A DNA stretch of 64,000 bases from Rhabdophis nuchalis (lineage: Eukaryota > Chordata > Lepidosauria > Squamata > Natricidae), in assembly GCA_039707465.1 (NCBI GenBank), contig CM077643.1, positions 249,183,919 through 249,247,918 of the forward strand, written 5' to 3'. The notes under the pieces are model-generated. The model had not been told where the DNA came from. It saw only the letters and a list, made by a program, of their open reading frames with translations, and did not search any database. Positions 22,355 to 34,705 of this stretch are shown in pieces. A program made the position numbers and the translations under genes. The first letter of the stretch is position 1; each line of letters begins with the position of its first letter.

Positions 22355-23276
22355 GTAAGCACATGCTCCTTTGTCTATCCTCGCTGATTTTCTACAGATT
22401 GATATGAGAAATGCTATTTCCATTCTAAAGAGGCATGGTGATTTAAAACAGTGTGGACTGATGTGCTTGAGAATAGGAAAGGAATGTTGCCTTTAGCTTT
22501 GAGCTATTGACATTAAGTTACATTAGTCTCAGGTAAAATAGAGGGGAATATACAGTATAGATATTCAGGACTGATTTGCTATATTTACAGGGTTGACTGG
22601 AAATCAAGGACTATCTTCTGATTAATTCTCATGGTGGTTGTTTTCTTTGTTTCATTTTTATCCCATTTTTCTGTTTACTCAAGATGGATAACATTCAAAG
22701 ACAAAATACTGTGCTTAAATGGCAACTCTTAACATGGTTTGTTGAATTAACCACAACCAACTTGATTTATATATGGCACAATCAGCAGATGCCATTATAA
22801 TTTATCTTTATGCACAAACCCAGCCAATCCTGCCTGAAGGCACCTGAGATTAAATTATAATCAGTCATGTGCCCCCTTGTTAAGTTATGAGCTTTATCTG
22901 GTGTCATATGACAAATTGACATCAAACTACTTTTAGCTTACCAAGTAGACAGGCCTGACACTCACCAATATAATAAATCTGAGAAAAAGCAATTAACATA
23001 AATGGACTCTTTCTTAATTAACCTGGTCTCAGTGTTCTCAGGTAGGAAACCAAAGTTATTATGATTGACAGTGTAATCGTCTTGCCTTTATTTTTAGGTA
23101 CAAATGGTTGTCAGTTTTACATTTTGCTAAAGGCTTCTGTTTTCTAGCCTTTATCAGAAATAATTCACTAATGTTAGCTGAAATATTAACTCAGCAAATA
23201 GATTAAATAAATGGTTTTTAACAGATGAGTTAATAGAAAGACAATCTTGTAAGTTATTTCTAAGTGCATTTATTTT
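22355..23276. other. No recognised feature
   Basis: Apparently single-copy AT-rich sequence without supported features. Confidence 0.4.
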
Positions 23277-23340
23277 ATTTATTTATTTTATTTTATTAAA
23301 TTTATACCCCGCCCTTCTCCAAACGGACCCAGGGCAGCAT
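23277..23340 (-). mobile_element. L2-like LINE tail fragment
   Basis: A TTTTATTTA repeat followed by 'accccgcccttctccaaacg', the reverse complement of the L2-like terminal signature. Confidence 0.75.
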
Positions 23341-23584
23341 TGTTCTCAAATATCCTTGAATTCTTCCATTATGAAATATTATTGGCCCATTCATAAATAT
23401 TTTTTCTTTAATTATAATCCTTAGTTTTTTCTGATTATTTCTAGTCAGTCTTCAAAAAGCTGGCTTTTTCAGCAAGCCGTCCTGGCCTGAACAAAATAAC
23501 TTATTAATTTTAATTGCTAATTTAATTTATTTTAAATCTAATGTGTAAATTGTTAATTTATTGCTTATTGGATTCTTTATTGTA

Positions 23585-24605
23585 CATCAGCTGTACATCT
23601 CTACCCCAAACCACCCCAACGATGCCGTCGAAGTGATGTCCCGGTGTCTGGAAGCCGTGCGGATCTGGATGGGAAGGAACAGACTCAAGCTCAACCCGTC
23701 CAAGACTGAGTGGCTGTGGCTACCGGCGCCCCGGTTCAACCAGTTGACACCATCACTGGCCATAGGGGGCGAACATCTAGCCCCCGTGGAGCGGGCACGC
23801 AACTTAGGTGTCCTCCTGGACTCTCGGCTGTCTATAGAAGATCATGTGACAGCCGTGGCCAGGGGGGCATTCTACGCCTGGTGTGCCAGTTGCATCCCCT
23901 ATTGGACCGGGACGCCCTTCGCACGGTCACTCATGCGCTTGTGACGTCTCGTCTGGACTACTGCAATGCTCTCTACATGGGGCTCCCCTTGAGATGCACT
24001 CGGAGGCTACAGCTGGTCCAGAACGCGGCCGCGCGGGCAGTTATGGGAGTTACTAGATACTCCCATGTAACACCACTCCTGCGCGAGCTGCACTGGCTGC
24101 CTGTGGCCTTTCGGGTGTGTTTCAAGGTGTTGATTATCATCTTTAAAGCGCTCCATGGCACAGGACCTAGTTATTTGCGGGATCTTATCCTGCCCAATAC
24201 ATCCCTTCGGCCGATTCGCTCACACAGAGAGGGACTTCTCCAGGTGCCGTCCACCAGGCAATGCCAGCAGGCGACGCCCAGGGGAAGGGCCTTCTCTGTG
24301 ATGGGCCCGACCCTCTGGAATGACCTACCCCCGGATATTAGAACGACCACGGACCTCCGTGCCTTCCGCCAAAAAGTAAAAACCTATTTGTTCCATCAGG
24401 CCGCCTAATTCACGCTTCTCGCCCCAGTCTGTTTTCTCAAATTGTCTATTGGGTTTTAATGGGTAGTAATTTTAATGTTCTTAAATTTTTAGTACAGGGT
24501 AGTTTAATTCGCTTTTAACTTTGTGTGTATAGTATGTTTTTATATGGTTTTTTAATTTTCCTGTACACTGCCCCGAGTCCCTTCGGGGAGAGGGGGCGGT
24601 TTATA
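23585..24605 (+). mobile_element. L2-like LINE, 5'-truncated, frameshifted RT
   Basis: It begins QLYISTP immediately after where the catalytic YADD motif should be, continues MSRCLEAVRIWMGRNRLKLN and ERARNLGVLLDSRLS, then loses a few bases near 23880 and shifts frame into TSRLDYCNALYMGLPLRC, QLVQNAAARAVMGV, LRELHWLPVAFRV, the RSHREGLLQVP block and LWNDLPPDIRTTTDLRAFRQ, ending at a stop near 24406. The 3' UTR carries the family signature at 24570-24600. Comparison with the copy at 49206 places the deletion. No endonuclease or catalytic core remains. Confidence 0.88.
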
Positions 24606-24636
24606 AATGTAATAAATAATAATAATAATTAATAAT

Positions 24637-24712
<76 letters not shown>

Positions 24713-24717
24713 TGTTA

Positions 24718-24756
<39 letters not shown>
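24606..24756. repeat. (TAA)n followed by (TTA)n, inverted microsatellite
   Basis: About 100 bp of AAT units switches near 24712 to ATT units for about 40 bp, forming a possible long hairpin. It lies exactly between two L2-like 3' ends. Confidence 0.92.
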
Positions 24757-24858
24757 CTTTTTTTTAAACTTTTGTATTATGTGTTTCTTATGTTGTACGC
24801 TGCACTGAGTCCTTTGGGAGAAGGGCAGCATATAAATCCAATAAATCCAATCCAATCC
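24757..24858 (+). mobile_element. Second L2-like LINE 3' end
   Basis: The text 'cgctgcactgagtcctttgg' with 'gagaagggcagcatataaat' is a diverged form of the L2-like terminal signature, followed by an AATCC tail. Confidence 0.75.
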
Positions 24859-24923
24859 CCTGCCATGCCCATCAAGCCTTGCCCACAGAACCGGTGGTAA
24901 AAAAAATTGAATCCCACCACTGG
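24859..24923. mobile_element. hAT-type MITE right-end fragment
   Basis: The text 'cccacagaaccggtggtaaa' and 'ttgaatcccaccactgg' match the right end of the MITE at 4619-4867. The rest is absent. Confidence 0.7.
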
Positions 24924-25282
24924 ATGTTTCGCCTTCCCAGCTCTCAGAATTCTTAAACCTGTTGGAGATCCTTGTCCTCTCCTTGATTCAGAGAGGAGTT
25001 CTAAGGAAATGATCATTTACCGGCTTCTCTTTTCATAAAAATATTAGCTCTGCAAAAATAGGCCCATATTTAGTGACAATTTCAATAGGCCTCCCCTCTC
25101 CCAATAATTGCAAAAGGCAAAAGGCAATCAGTGCATATACAAAACAAAACGCTAGATAGCACAGCTCTTTCAGATATGTAAAACTTATTTCACTAATTCA
25201 TAAGCAAAAATGCAGAACCCATGAAAATGGGGAACAAGAGTAGGACGTTAGCACCCATCCCTCACTTAGAAAAATGAAATAT

Positions 25283-25735
25283 TTTAGGAAATATTAAAAG
25301 CACAGAATATTTTCCCCAAAACAGAGGCAGAAGCTCAGCCCCCCACCTTTGTCAATGGGCCATTAAGGCCTGGGTCTATTCTACATAACAAAGATCTACC
25401 TCCTTCAGGCAGAGCCATAATAGGAATCCAAAAGCCCTTCCATTAAATCATCACCCAGCAAAGGCTCAACCAAGCCTGGGACTCAGGACAGCCTACAGAG
25501 TTGCCCCTGCAGCGAGTCTGAACTAATCAGAATACAAGCTCAAATTCAAAAGCCCAGAGAGGTCATAAAACCAGGGCACTTTCAGCATCTCTTCCTCCCC
25601 CCCCCGCCCCAGGATCTCAAACCATGTGGTCCTGTCCATCATCAATAAACCTTCCTTCCAACCAATTTCCATGAATCCAGTGTCTTTTTCCCCACTTGGA
25701 ACTGAACCCAGATTGGCATTTCTTCCAATACAACC
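25283..25735 (+). mobile_element. LTR-like element (family A), probable solo LTR
   Basis: Co-linear with the reverse complement of 11067-11527, sharing 'ctttgtcaatgggccattaa' and 'catgtggtcctgtcca'. A CATAAAA box at about 25565 and an AATAAA at about 25644 are spaced as in an LTR, followed by 'ccccacttggaactgaaccc'. No internal retroviral coding sequence adjoins it. Confidence 0.55.
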
Positions 25736-25739
25736 TACT

Positions 25740-26517
25740 TCAGTTACATTTTACGGAATGTGATGCACTTAAAAGAGCATTTCATCCATCTCACCAGTCA
25801 GTTCCAGGGAGAAAAAGGAGGCTCAAAGTCTTGGAAACTATTCCTACAATCTTAAGCAATTCATCTTTGGAAAAATGTAGATACAGTCTATACAAATCAC
25901 TTTAAAAAAATACAAACCTTGTGGGAGGAATCAAATTCATCTTACATTATCAAACATAACCTCTCAGCGTTCACAACTAATTAAAGTGCATTTTGTACTC
26001 ATGCAATATTTCTTTATAGAATGATAGTAGGAGGTATGATAAAACGCACAATGCCATGCTTACAAATCAGGTTTTGTACTCAAATACCAGAGGAAGATTT
26101 CTTGTTAGTTTCAGTAAAAAAAAATAAAAAAACCTTCACTAGCATGAAAAAGGTGACCTGCTTAAAATCCTATGCTTTTACCAAAAAAAAAGAAGAAGAT
26201 TCTTTCAACTAATTCTAAAACCTTGCACTATGTTTCAACCTCACTCTAAACCTAATTACAAAACATCTTACAATAAAAGAGAAAACTAAATAAAGAAAAC
26301 ATAATTGTCATGGCCCGCTTTAAAAAAACGTGTTCAAATAAAGCTGTTCAAAAATTTAAATAGAACATTTTAAAAATTCATAGCATGTTTGCATGACTCT
26401 GAAGCAGACAATTGCAAAGGCACTTGCAAAAAAAGAATATATATTTTTTGCAATATACTTATTACAGATAAGTAGCAAAATGCTGCCTTTCTTTGCATGC
26501 AATATTTCAATCAATCA
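25740..26517. other. No recognised feature
   Basis: A-rich, apparently single-copy. Small Lys-rich frames carry no motif. Confidence 0.4.
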
Positions 26518-26525
26518 ATCAGAAT

Positions 26526-27405
26526 CAGTGGTGTATTAACCATTAAGCAGACTAAGCATGTGCTTAGGGAAACAGGCCCAAAGGAGGCACCACAAAGTTG
26601 AGAAAGGAAAAAAAACCCAAAGAAGATTTGTACAGTATGTTCCAAGGAGGGGGGCACCAAGATTTGTCAGTGCTTAGGGCACCTGTGAGCCTTAATCATA
26701 GGTGCCCTACATGGGGCTCCCCTTGAGGTGCACCCGAAGACTGCAGTTAGTCCAGAATGCGGCAGCGCAGGCAATTATGGGAGCTCCTAGGTGCTCCCAT
26801 GTAACACCACTCTTGCGCGAGCTGCACTGGCTGCCTGTGGCCTTTTGGGTGCGCTTCAAGGTGTTGACTATCATCTTTAAAGCGCTCCATGGCACGGGAC
26901 CTAGTTATCTATGGGATCGCATCCTACCCCATACATCCCTTCGGCCAATTCGCTCCCACAGAGAGGGACTTCTCCGGGTGCCGTCCACCAGGCAATGCCA
27001 GCGGGCGACGCCCAGGGGAAGGGCCTTCTCTGTGGTGGACCCAACCCTCTGGAACGACCTACCCCCCGAACTTAGAACGACCACGGACCTCCGTTCTTTC
27101 CGCCAGAAACTTAAAACTTATTTTTTCCAACAGGCCGGCCTGGCCTAGCTCACACCACCTAGCCTATAGTCTGCAGCTAAATTGTTTTAATTGGTTTTTG
27201 GGGATATAGTTTTAACTTATTTAAATTTTTTAGCTCAGGGATAAATAATTTAATTTGGTTTTTAAATTTTGTATATTGTTATGTTTATATATGTTTTTTT
27301 TTATATTTCCTGTGCATCGCCCCGAGTCCCTTTTGGGAAAGGGAGCGGTATATAAATTTAATAAAATGAAATGAAATAAAATGAAATGAAATTAATCCAC
27401 CACTG
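26526..27405. mobile_element. hAT-type MITE containing an L2-like insertion
   Basis: Left end CAGTGGTGTATTAACC, right end AATCCACCACTG. Exact 8-bp duplications ATCAGAAT lie at 26518-26525 and 27406-27413. The MITE's own text (to about 26702) is interrupted by an L2-like LINE that fills the rest up to about 27392. Confidence 0.85.
26703..27392 (+). mobile_element. L2-like LINE fragment nested in MITE
   Basis: An open frame of 148 codons from 26702 covers YMGLPLRCTRRLQLVQNAA, LRELHWLPVAFWV, LRPIRSHREGLL and LWNDLPPELRTTTDLRSF, i.e. the reverse-transcriptase C-terminus to its natural stop at 27148. The 3' UTR ends with the family signature at 27315-27350 and an AAATG tail. It is the least damaged C-terminal segment of this family in the window. 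Confidence 0.88.
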
Positions 27406-27476
27406 ATCAGAATAGAGCTGGAAGGCACCTTGGAGATCTTCTAGTCCAGCCCCCTACTCAAGTAGGAGATCCTACA
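27406..27476 (-). mobile_element. CR1 LINE 3' tail
   Basis: Minus strand: 'gtaggggg(c)tggactag', then 'ccaaggtgccttccagctct' and ATTCT, the classical CR1 end. The MITE next to it is inserted at its terminus. Confidence 0.8.
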
Positions 27477-27560
27477 CCCGTGAGGGCGAACCTATGGCAC
27501 GCATGCTGGAAGTGGCACACATGTACATAGAAAGGAGACAATGAATTTCATCTCTCACTC
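27477..27560. mobile_element. hAT-type MITE (CAGTGATGG class), left part
   Basis: The text 'gtgagggcgaacctatggca' and 'cgcatgctggaagtggcaca' matches the left ends of the family at 31298 and 57575. No right end was found. Confidence 0.5.
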
Positions 27561-28299
27561 TTTCACGAAAAGACACTATTTATGTTTATAAATAAGGAAG
27601 TATTTATTACAGGCTTTTCTCTCTTTTCTTGCCTTCTGGGGATAATTAAACATTGGCTATACCAACGTTTTAAGATGCTTGCATTTTAATTTTGTTTTAC
27701 TATTTCTAAAGGCAAACACCGATACATCAGTGGTTGTGCCATAGCTGAATCTTTTCTGCTGTCCAAACAATATAATAAGCCTCCCTTCTCAGAGAGGAAT
27801 GCTTGATTGATGAAGCCAAAATACAAGCAGTTGTCTGGATAAATTCAAAACTGATCAAAGAGAACAAAGAACAGAGAAATAAAATATCCTCAGAACTAAA
27901 ATAAAAAAATAAAAATTATAACACAATTAAAGCGGCTTGGGAAAAATCAAAAGAGTTTTGCCTTTCTCCAGACAATGATAGAGACACAAGCAGGCAGTTC
28001 TTCGAAGGATATCCCATCACCTGGGTGCCACAATTGGAAAGCTCAGTTATCTCCTAGCTGCCTTTCATACTCTGCTTGGCAGAGACACTCATTGAAGAAT
28101 TGGATGTTGGAAGAGAGTATACTTAAAACATCAGAAACAATCCCGTCTTCTTATTACATTAACGGAAAAAGCAGAAGCATCTTTCCAGCTCACCAACAAC
28201 ATGTGGATTAATCTGATACAGTAAAAGGACATTTACATAATTTTCCACTCTGCTGTGGGGATTTATGGGAAATTAAAATGGAACATAACCGACTTCATA
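27561..28299. other. No recognised feature
   Basis: Apparently single-copy. Confidence 0.35.
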
Positions 28300-28301
28300 T
28301 A

Positions 28302-28703
28302 CCATATTTTTAGGAGTATAAGACACACCTTTTTCCCCTCAAAAAAGAGGCTGAAAATCTGGGTGTGTGTTATACACTGAGTACAGCATTTTTTGCCTCC
28401 TGAAACCCTTCCCCCTTCACCAAAATGGCCGTGCAGAGCCTTTAGGAGGCTTAGAGTGCTCCTGGGGGCTGGGGAGGGCAGAAATGAGCAAAAAATGAGC
28501 CAGTTTCTGCTCATTTTTGCTCCCTCCACCCCCAGGGGTACTCTATAAGCCTTCTAAAGGCTATGCATGCCCCTTTTCTGACAAAAAACAGACCTGTTTT
28601 TGCGAAAAACAAGTTGTTTTGGGGAGGTCTGCAGAGTGCAAAAACCTTTTTTTAAATTTGCCTCTTCAAAATCTTGGTGCGTCTTATACTCCAGAAAATA
28701 TGG
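28302..28703. mobile_element. TA-flanked TIR element (CCATATTTT family)
   Basis: The left terminus CCATATTTTTAGGAGTATAA and the right terminus TTATACTCCAGAAAATATGG are ~27-bp inverted repeats (including GACACACC/GGTGCGTC), directly flanked by TA on both sides. Non-coding. A second, longer and more decayed copy is at 45272-46105. Confidence 0.85.
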
Positions 28704-29110
28704 TATTTGTTTTGTTGCATTCCCTGATGTGGCCCTAGCAACCTCTATTCACTCTTTTTTAAAGTATTCCTGCAAGCCTGCAAGATTCTTGGCATTTTCA
28801 TAACTTTGTTAAGAAAATAATGTTCTGTTATATTAGTGCACTAGCTGGATTTCCATGCTTCGTGATGAAACTATGTGATTTGGAGAAATTTGGTTCACTC
28901 CAGTTCAATCGGTTGGCTCACTGGTGATCAGTGACTGAAACACATAAGGGAATATCGCTCCCGCCACCTTGACTCTGGAAGCAGTTCCATAAGTGGAAGG
29001 CGTAGACATTTTGGTGAGGTACCGACATTTAGTACTGCAAGGAACCCCAGACCGCTCTTGAGTGAAGGAGTGGAATGTCTGCCAGTTTGAACTGAAGTAA
29101 CAGAATGTGA

Positions 29111-29276
29111 GGCAACAGGCAGTTGGAACAGAATTCTTTTCAGGTGGGGAGGAGTAGTAGAATGTCTAACCCCTTAGCATCAGAGCATGTTAATATAAGG
29201 CAACTGGTAGTTTGAACACAGTTCTTTTCTGGTGGGGAGGGGCAGTAGAATTCCTTAGCATCAGAGTGTGTTAATT
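29111..29276. repeat. Tandem duplication, ~88-bp period
   Basis: The segment containing 'ggcaacaggcagttggaaca' and 'ttcttttcaggtggggagga' is repeated once with substitutions and a small deletion ('ggcaactggtagtttgaaca', 'ttcttttctggtggggaggg'). Confidence 0.85.
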
Positions 29277-29292
29277 ACTGTATAATAAATAC

Positions 29293-29445
29293 TAATTATC
29301 TGACGGTCATTTCAAAAAGCCCTTTTTTAGTGAGCACCTAGAAGCCAAGAGGAACATATGTGCCAAATTTCAAGTTTGTAGGCTTTACAGTTCTAGAGGT
29401 TTTGTGATGAGTGAGTGGTATTTGCCTTTTATATATATAGATTTC
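29293..29445 (+). mobile_element. Unclassified interspersed repeat
   Basis: The stretch with 'tgccaaatttcaagtttgta' and 'ttttgtgatgagtgagtgg' ending 'ttttatatatatag' is text I recall as repetitive in reptile genomes, but I cannot name its class. Confidence 0.35.
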
Positions 29446-30351
29446 CCTGTACTGTGTATGTACTGGACAACATAGACCAGCAATGTGTGATTTCATCATG
29501 GCAATGCTTGGAGGATTCATACAGAAGAGGTATATGGAGAGGAGGGTCATCATTGAAGAAAAAATCTGTGCTGCAAAATACTTAAAAGTCTGGAACCTGC
29601 AAGAGTCTTGAATTCAAAAGCAGGATAAATGCTAAGTTGTTGGTTTAAAAGAAAGAAAATTCAGTAAGTACAGTAGAAGGAATTCCCTAATAGTAAGAAC
29701 TGTTAAATAGTCTCTTGATATACTTACCTGATGTTTTGCAATGGTATCTCAATCACCTATAGACACCAACTTGATCACTTTAGTACTTTTCACAACTTCC
29801 TATTAAGCCAGAGCTTCAGATGTCACCAATTTGATTGCAAATGGAAACTGAATTTCCATACATCAGAGCTCTGGTGTCAATTTGTTTCTCCTTTTTAGTT
29901 GAAATTTAAAGATAGCTTTATTTAAAATGTATCCACTGATTCATATCCAATATGTTTTCAGTTAATTGACTCTGATTTCACCAGGTTTATTTTAAGGAGG
30001 ACTAACTCAGGATATACTTTAAAATATACATTCATACAATTAGCTCCATTATTGAGAATGTTTAATGGTAAACCTTCTCTACTTCATTACTTTTTGAAGG
30101 GACATGTTTTATAATCTTATAAGAAATCATTTCATTTTGAAAGCTAAAAATAAAATCCAGCAACCTTAATTCGGATTATTTTCTGCCAGCAATTCCTCCG
30201 CTGGCAACTTTTTATCTCAGAAAATTTCTTGTTTTTTACTGCTCCAGACAGAAAACACAAGCAGAGAAGTGGAATTCCCATATTCTAATATTTCAATCAA
30301 TCAATTAAGCATACATTTTAAAATAAATATCTGTATGTACATGCACAGTGA
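29446..30351. other. No recognised feature
   Basis: AT-rich, apparently single-copy sequence. Confidence 0.4.
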
Positions 30352-30708
30352 AGAGATGCAGTGGCTCAGTGGCTAAGGCTCTGAGCTTGTCGATCAGAAA
30401 AGTTGGCAGTTCAGCAGTTCAAATCTCTAGCGCCATGTAACAGAGTGAGCTCCCGTTGCTTGTCCCAGCTTCTGCCAACCTAGCAGTTCGCAAGAATGTA
30501 AAAATGCAAGTAGAAAAATAGGGACCACCTTTGGTGGGAAGGTAACAGCATTCCGTGCACCTTCGGCATTTAGTCATGCTGGCCACATGACCACAGAGGC
30601 ATCTTCAGACAGCACTGGCTCTTCGGCTTTGAAATGGAGATGAGCACTGCCCCCTAGAGTCAGGAACGACAAGCACATATGTGCGAGGAGAATCTTTACC
30701 TTTATCTT
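30352..30708 (+). mobile_element. Sauria-type SINE (tRNA head, BovB-like tail)
   Basis: The tRNA-derived head has an A-box-like 'gtggctcagtggctaaggc' and a B-box-like 'cagttcaaatctc'. The body includes 'gggaccacctttggtgggaa' and 'catgctggccacatgaccac'. The 3' end 'gagcactgccccctagagtc', 'aggaacgacaagcacatatg' and a TTTACCTTTATC tail correspond to the BovB-derived end of Sauria SINEs. Full length. It depends on BovB enzymes for mobility, and a BovB relic lies at 6000-7340. Confidence 0.9.
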
Positions 30709-30722
30709 ATATGTGTTTAGAT

Positions 30723-30892
30723 CAGTAGTGGGCTGCCAATTTTTTTACTACCCGTTCGGGCACGCTCCTGCACGCACTCGTGCTCACACGCGATGCTCCT
30801 GCGCAGAAGTGTCTAGGCAGGTCGGCGGAGTCTCTCGCCACTGCTACTACCAGTTCACCCAATCCGGCCAAACCGGCAGCAACCCACCTCTG
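30723..30892. mobile_element. hAT-type MITE (GGTGGG class)
   Basis: Left CAGTAGTGGGCTGCC and right GGCAGCAACCCACCTCTG inverted; flanks GTTTAGAT (30715-30722) and ATTTAGAT (30893-30900), 7 of 8. CpG-rich interior. Confidence 0.8.
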
Positions 30893-30980
30893 ATTTAGAT
30901 ACCAGGTGTACAAATGGGTCTTTTTAAATTTAAATCATGTTCATTTTTATATCTATAGAGAGCTCTGGAATAAAATAGAG

Positions 30981-31044
30981 GTGATGATGATTGATGATGA
31001 TGATGATGATGATTCATTATCTTCATCATCATCATCATCATCAT
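30981..31044. repeat. (GAT)n then (ATC)n inverted microsatellite
   Basis: About 33 bp of GAT units, a short ATTCATTATCT spacer, then about 22 bp of ATC units. The two arms can pair. Confidence 0.92.
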
Positions 31045-31297
31045 GAAATCTCAGTGAATCCAATCCTAAAATGCTCAAACCTTCTTAAAATATAATTATA
31101 GGGAAAAATGAATTAAAATATTAGGAAAACCCTCTTAAGCACAGCCATCGATCTGGCAAAGGATTGTATGAACCTTTGGGTCCCTTACAATGTAGCTTTG
31201 GTAAACCAATTGTTAAAACCAATACTGAAGAGAGAGTCCACTCTCCATCAGTTAACTACTTTTTGCAAACGAATTGCAACTTAAGTTGAAACTAGAA

Positions 31298-31615
31298 CCA
31301 TGGTAGCGAACCTCTGGCATGCTCTGTCACCCAGCTCAATTCCACCATGCATGTGTGCGCACCTCCCACTGGCCAGCTGATTTTGGGGAGGAGTTGGTCC
31401 CAGGAGGCTTCATTGAGGCCTGCAAGGCCCAAAATGGGGTGCAGGAGGAGTCATTCCCATGTGCGGGTGGGTTGCAGGGGGTGGGCATGCATGGGGGGAG
31501 TGCAGGGTGTGTGCGTGCACATGCACAAGGGGCAGAGAGCATTGCATTATGGGTGTGGGTGTGGGCACGCACGCATGATTTCGGCACACAAGGACAAAAA
31601 AATTAGCCATCACTG
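31298..31615. mobile_element. hAT-type MITE (CAGTGATGG class)
   Basis: The left 'catggtagcgaacctctggc' and the right 'aaattagccatcactg' are diverged inverted ends of the family at 20522 and 51576. GC-rich, with GCATG motifs. Its right neighbour, a palindromic MITE, is inserted immediately next to it. Confidence 0.65.
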
Positions 31616-31623
31616 CTTTAGAG

Positions 31624-31758
31624 CAGGGGTTCCCAAACTTGGCAACTTTAAGACTTGTGGACTTCAACTCCCAGAATTCTCCAGCCAGCTATGCTGGCTG
31701 GAGAATTCTGGGAGTTGAAGTCCACAAGTCTTAAAGTTGCCAAGTTTGGGAACCCCTG
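31624..31758. mobile_element. Palindromic hAT MITE (CAGGGGTTCCC class)
   Basis: A 135-bp near-perfect palindrome, ends CAGGGGTTCCCAAACTTGG and its complement, centre CAGCCAGCTATGCTGGCTG. Exact duplications CTTTAGAG at 31616-31623 and 31759-31766. Same family as 6222-6345. Confidence 0.95.
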
Positions 31759-31769
31759 CTTTAGAGTGT

Positions 31770-32560
31770 ATGATAGATCAGCGGATCAAAAGAAAGGAAA
31801 TAAGAGGCTATGTAGTTTTTTTCCCCCCTTTAAAAAAATGTTTCTGATTGTGAGAAATAGGAGGAAATATATTTAGGTCAGAATAACACAAATTTTCTTG
31901 TGGCTCTGATATGGGGTGGAACTATTGCTCCAAAATTCTACCATGCTCCCTCTTAGTCCAAACCTCATAAGGCCCCTTTCTGAGGTTCTACCCACTGTAT
32001 TCTGCTGAAGTAATCCAGTGATGACTTTTCCCCTCTGCAATCCGAGGCAGAGGCACCATCCATAATGCACCTTCAGGGGCAATTAACAGGAGTTCACTTT
32101 GTGAGGGAGATAGGAGATTTTAAAATGTGATAAATAAATAAAACAAATGAATTAGTATGCATGCCAAAATATAATTCGATCAAGTATAGGTCTTCTGCGC
32201 TGCATAATAAATGAAAGCAAGTTTCCTTCTTAGTTTTTGTTTGAAAGCCTGTTTCCATTTACTTTCCCCCACCCCCACCCCTCAAACATCATAAATTTGG
32301 CCAAAGGCACTTCTCATGCTGTAACAACTATTTAAAACATTTCTGTTCTTTTTAATTTAGCAGCACTTGCCAGGTCAAAACAAAAAGGAGCATTCCAGCA
32401 CAGAATGACCGACATGAAACAAGATGATTTTTAAAAAAAAAAAAAGTCAGTCAATGCTGCCATTTAAAAAAAAAAGTCTGATTCATGGCCACACTCAATT
32501 AATGGTAGCATTAAACAGAGCCCCTCTATGAGAGAAATAGGCAAAGTGATATATAAATAA
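31770..32560. other. No gene; a LINE-tail-like end at the microsatellite
   Basis: Apparently single-copy to about 32530. Just before the ATCT array, 'aaagtgatatataaataaat' looks like a LINE or SINE 3' tail, which may have seeded it. Confidence 0.35.
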
Positions 32561-32566
32561 ATAAAC

Positions 32567-33354
<788 letters not shown>

Positions 33355-33359
33355 AAGTT

Positions 33360-34155
33360 TCAGGACGTAGAATAAAGCATGATCTAAAGCAGGCCAAAAT
33401 GACTGGAATGAGGTTTAAATCACCAGAATTATATAAAGCAAGTGGCCCACAGGCCAGTTGTATGTCCATCTTCTTGTGCCTCTGGAAGCTAGTCAAACAG
33501 TTGCCTTTCCTGCCAAAGCAAACAGCAGCCTTTAGAAACCTGCAGCTGTCTTCTCTGTCTGGAAGGGGGTGGGGAAGCATGGAAGGAGAAGATGCCGACC
33601 ATTTGGCTTCCGTTTGCAGCAGAATTTCACTATATGCCCCAGAGCCATTTAGGGAAGGCCTTTAGACAGCACCTCTGTCTTCCCTGCACCTACCGCTACA
33701 AGAAAAGCCCTCCTCCCTTGACACTTTTTCTGCCTGTCCTGTAGAGTTTTGTCTAAGGAGAGGGAGCTTGCAGATGTTTAAGAGGTCTTGATCGCATTCA
33801 GCAACACTTCATAAGCGAGGCAGAGACTCTTCCAATTTTCATCCTTGCTGAGGTTGCCTAGCAAAGAGCGGATTGTGGGAATCTTTCCATGAAGTGGCAA
33901 TATGCTCTCTTGGAGAGCAAAACGAAGTCTGACCTTCTCTTTTCTTCCCTCTCACGATCAAACACAGCCTAGGATTAAGCTCTTGCTTCACTGGCTGTTG
34001 CTGATCCAATTGTCTGGAGACCTTGGAAAGAGAAGGAGCCAGATTTAGTTCAGGATTGAAGTCATCCTCCCTCATGAAGGAGGCCTGTTTATTTCAGCAA
34101 GATCTGTGTGGTAGTAGGAATATTTGTCGTCATTTTCTTTCACGTTGTTTATTTT
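33360..34155. other. No recognised feature
   Basis: The less AT-rich open frames here (33399-33665, 33839-34075) show no motif or splice support. Confidence 0.35.
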
Positions 34156-34159
34156 ATTG

Positions 34160-34262
34160 TTGGAAGAAATGTCCTTCTGGGTTCAGTTCCAAATGACTGG
34201 AAACAGGGTGGCTGTTTGGAAAGATGGTTTTAATGGTGGACAGGATCACATGCCTTGAAGAT
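34160..34262 (-). mobile_element. LTR-like family A fragment
   Basis: The text 'gaaatgtccttctgggttca' and 'ttaatggtggacaggatcac' matches one end of 11067-11527 in the same orientation. About 100 bp is retained. Confidence 0.6.
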
Positions 34263-34264
34263 GT

Positions 34265-34705
34265 TGGGTGAAGAATGCAACATGTCAATCAGAGATGAAG
34301 TAAATGTAACAACACATACTTAGAAATAGATAGGAAGTTACAACATTTGGCAACAAAACAAGCAGCAGAAACTGCAAGTATTAAGCAAGATATAACGCTA
34401 AAGGGCAAAATGACATGCAAGCTCAGGCAAGGTGCAACTCCATAGATAAATGGACATGTAGACTAAAAGCAAGGTAGAACTCCTCAAAAAAGAGGTTGTG
34501 AAATGTTACTTCCCTATTTCTAGAAATCAACTGTATAAAAGATTGTGCTGTGCTGTTGTTCAGGATCTCAGCTCCCAAACTTGTCTGGGACCCTTTTGCT
34601 GAAGCACTTCAATAAAAGTTTTACAAAGGTCCATCTCTTGTGTCTAGCTCTGATTGGCTTCTGTGCCAGGCCAAACCAATTTTGTAAGGGACCACCTTGC
34701 CAACA
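34265..34705 (+). mobile_element. Possible second LTR (family B)
   Basis: TGTTGGG at the left, a TATAAAA box at 34532, AATAAA at 34610 about 80 bp further on, then ~90 bp ending near TTGCCAACA: the spacing of U3, R and U5 of an LTR. There is no second copy in this window and no internal coding region, so this is a structural guess. Confidence 0.35.

Noticed and set aside
30352..30440. tRNA gene
   Set aside because: The A and B boxes belong to the head of a full-length SINE; no cloverleaf with an acceptor stem is seen. The same applies at 42562.
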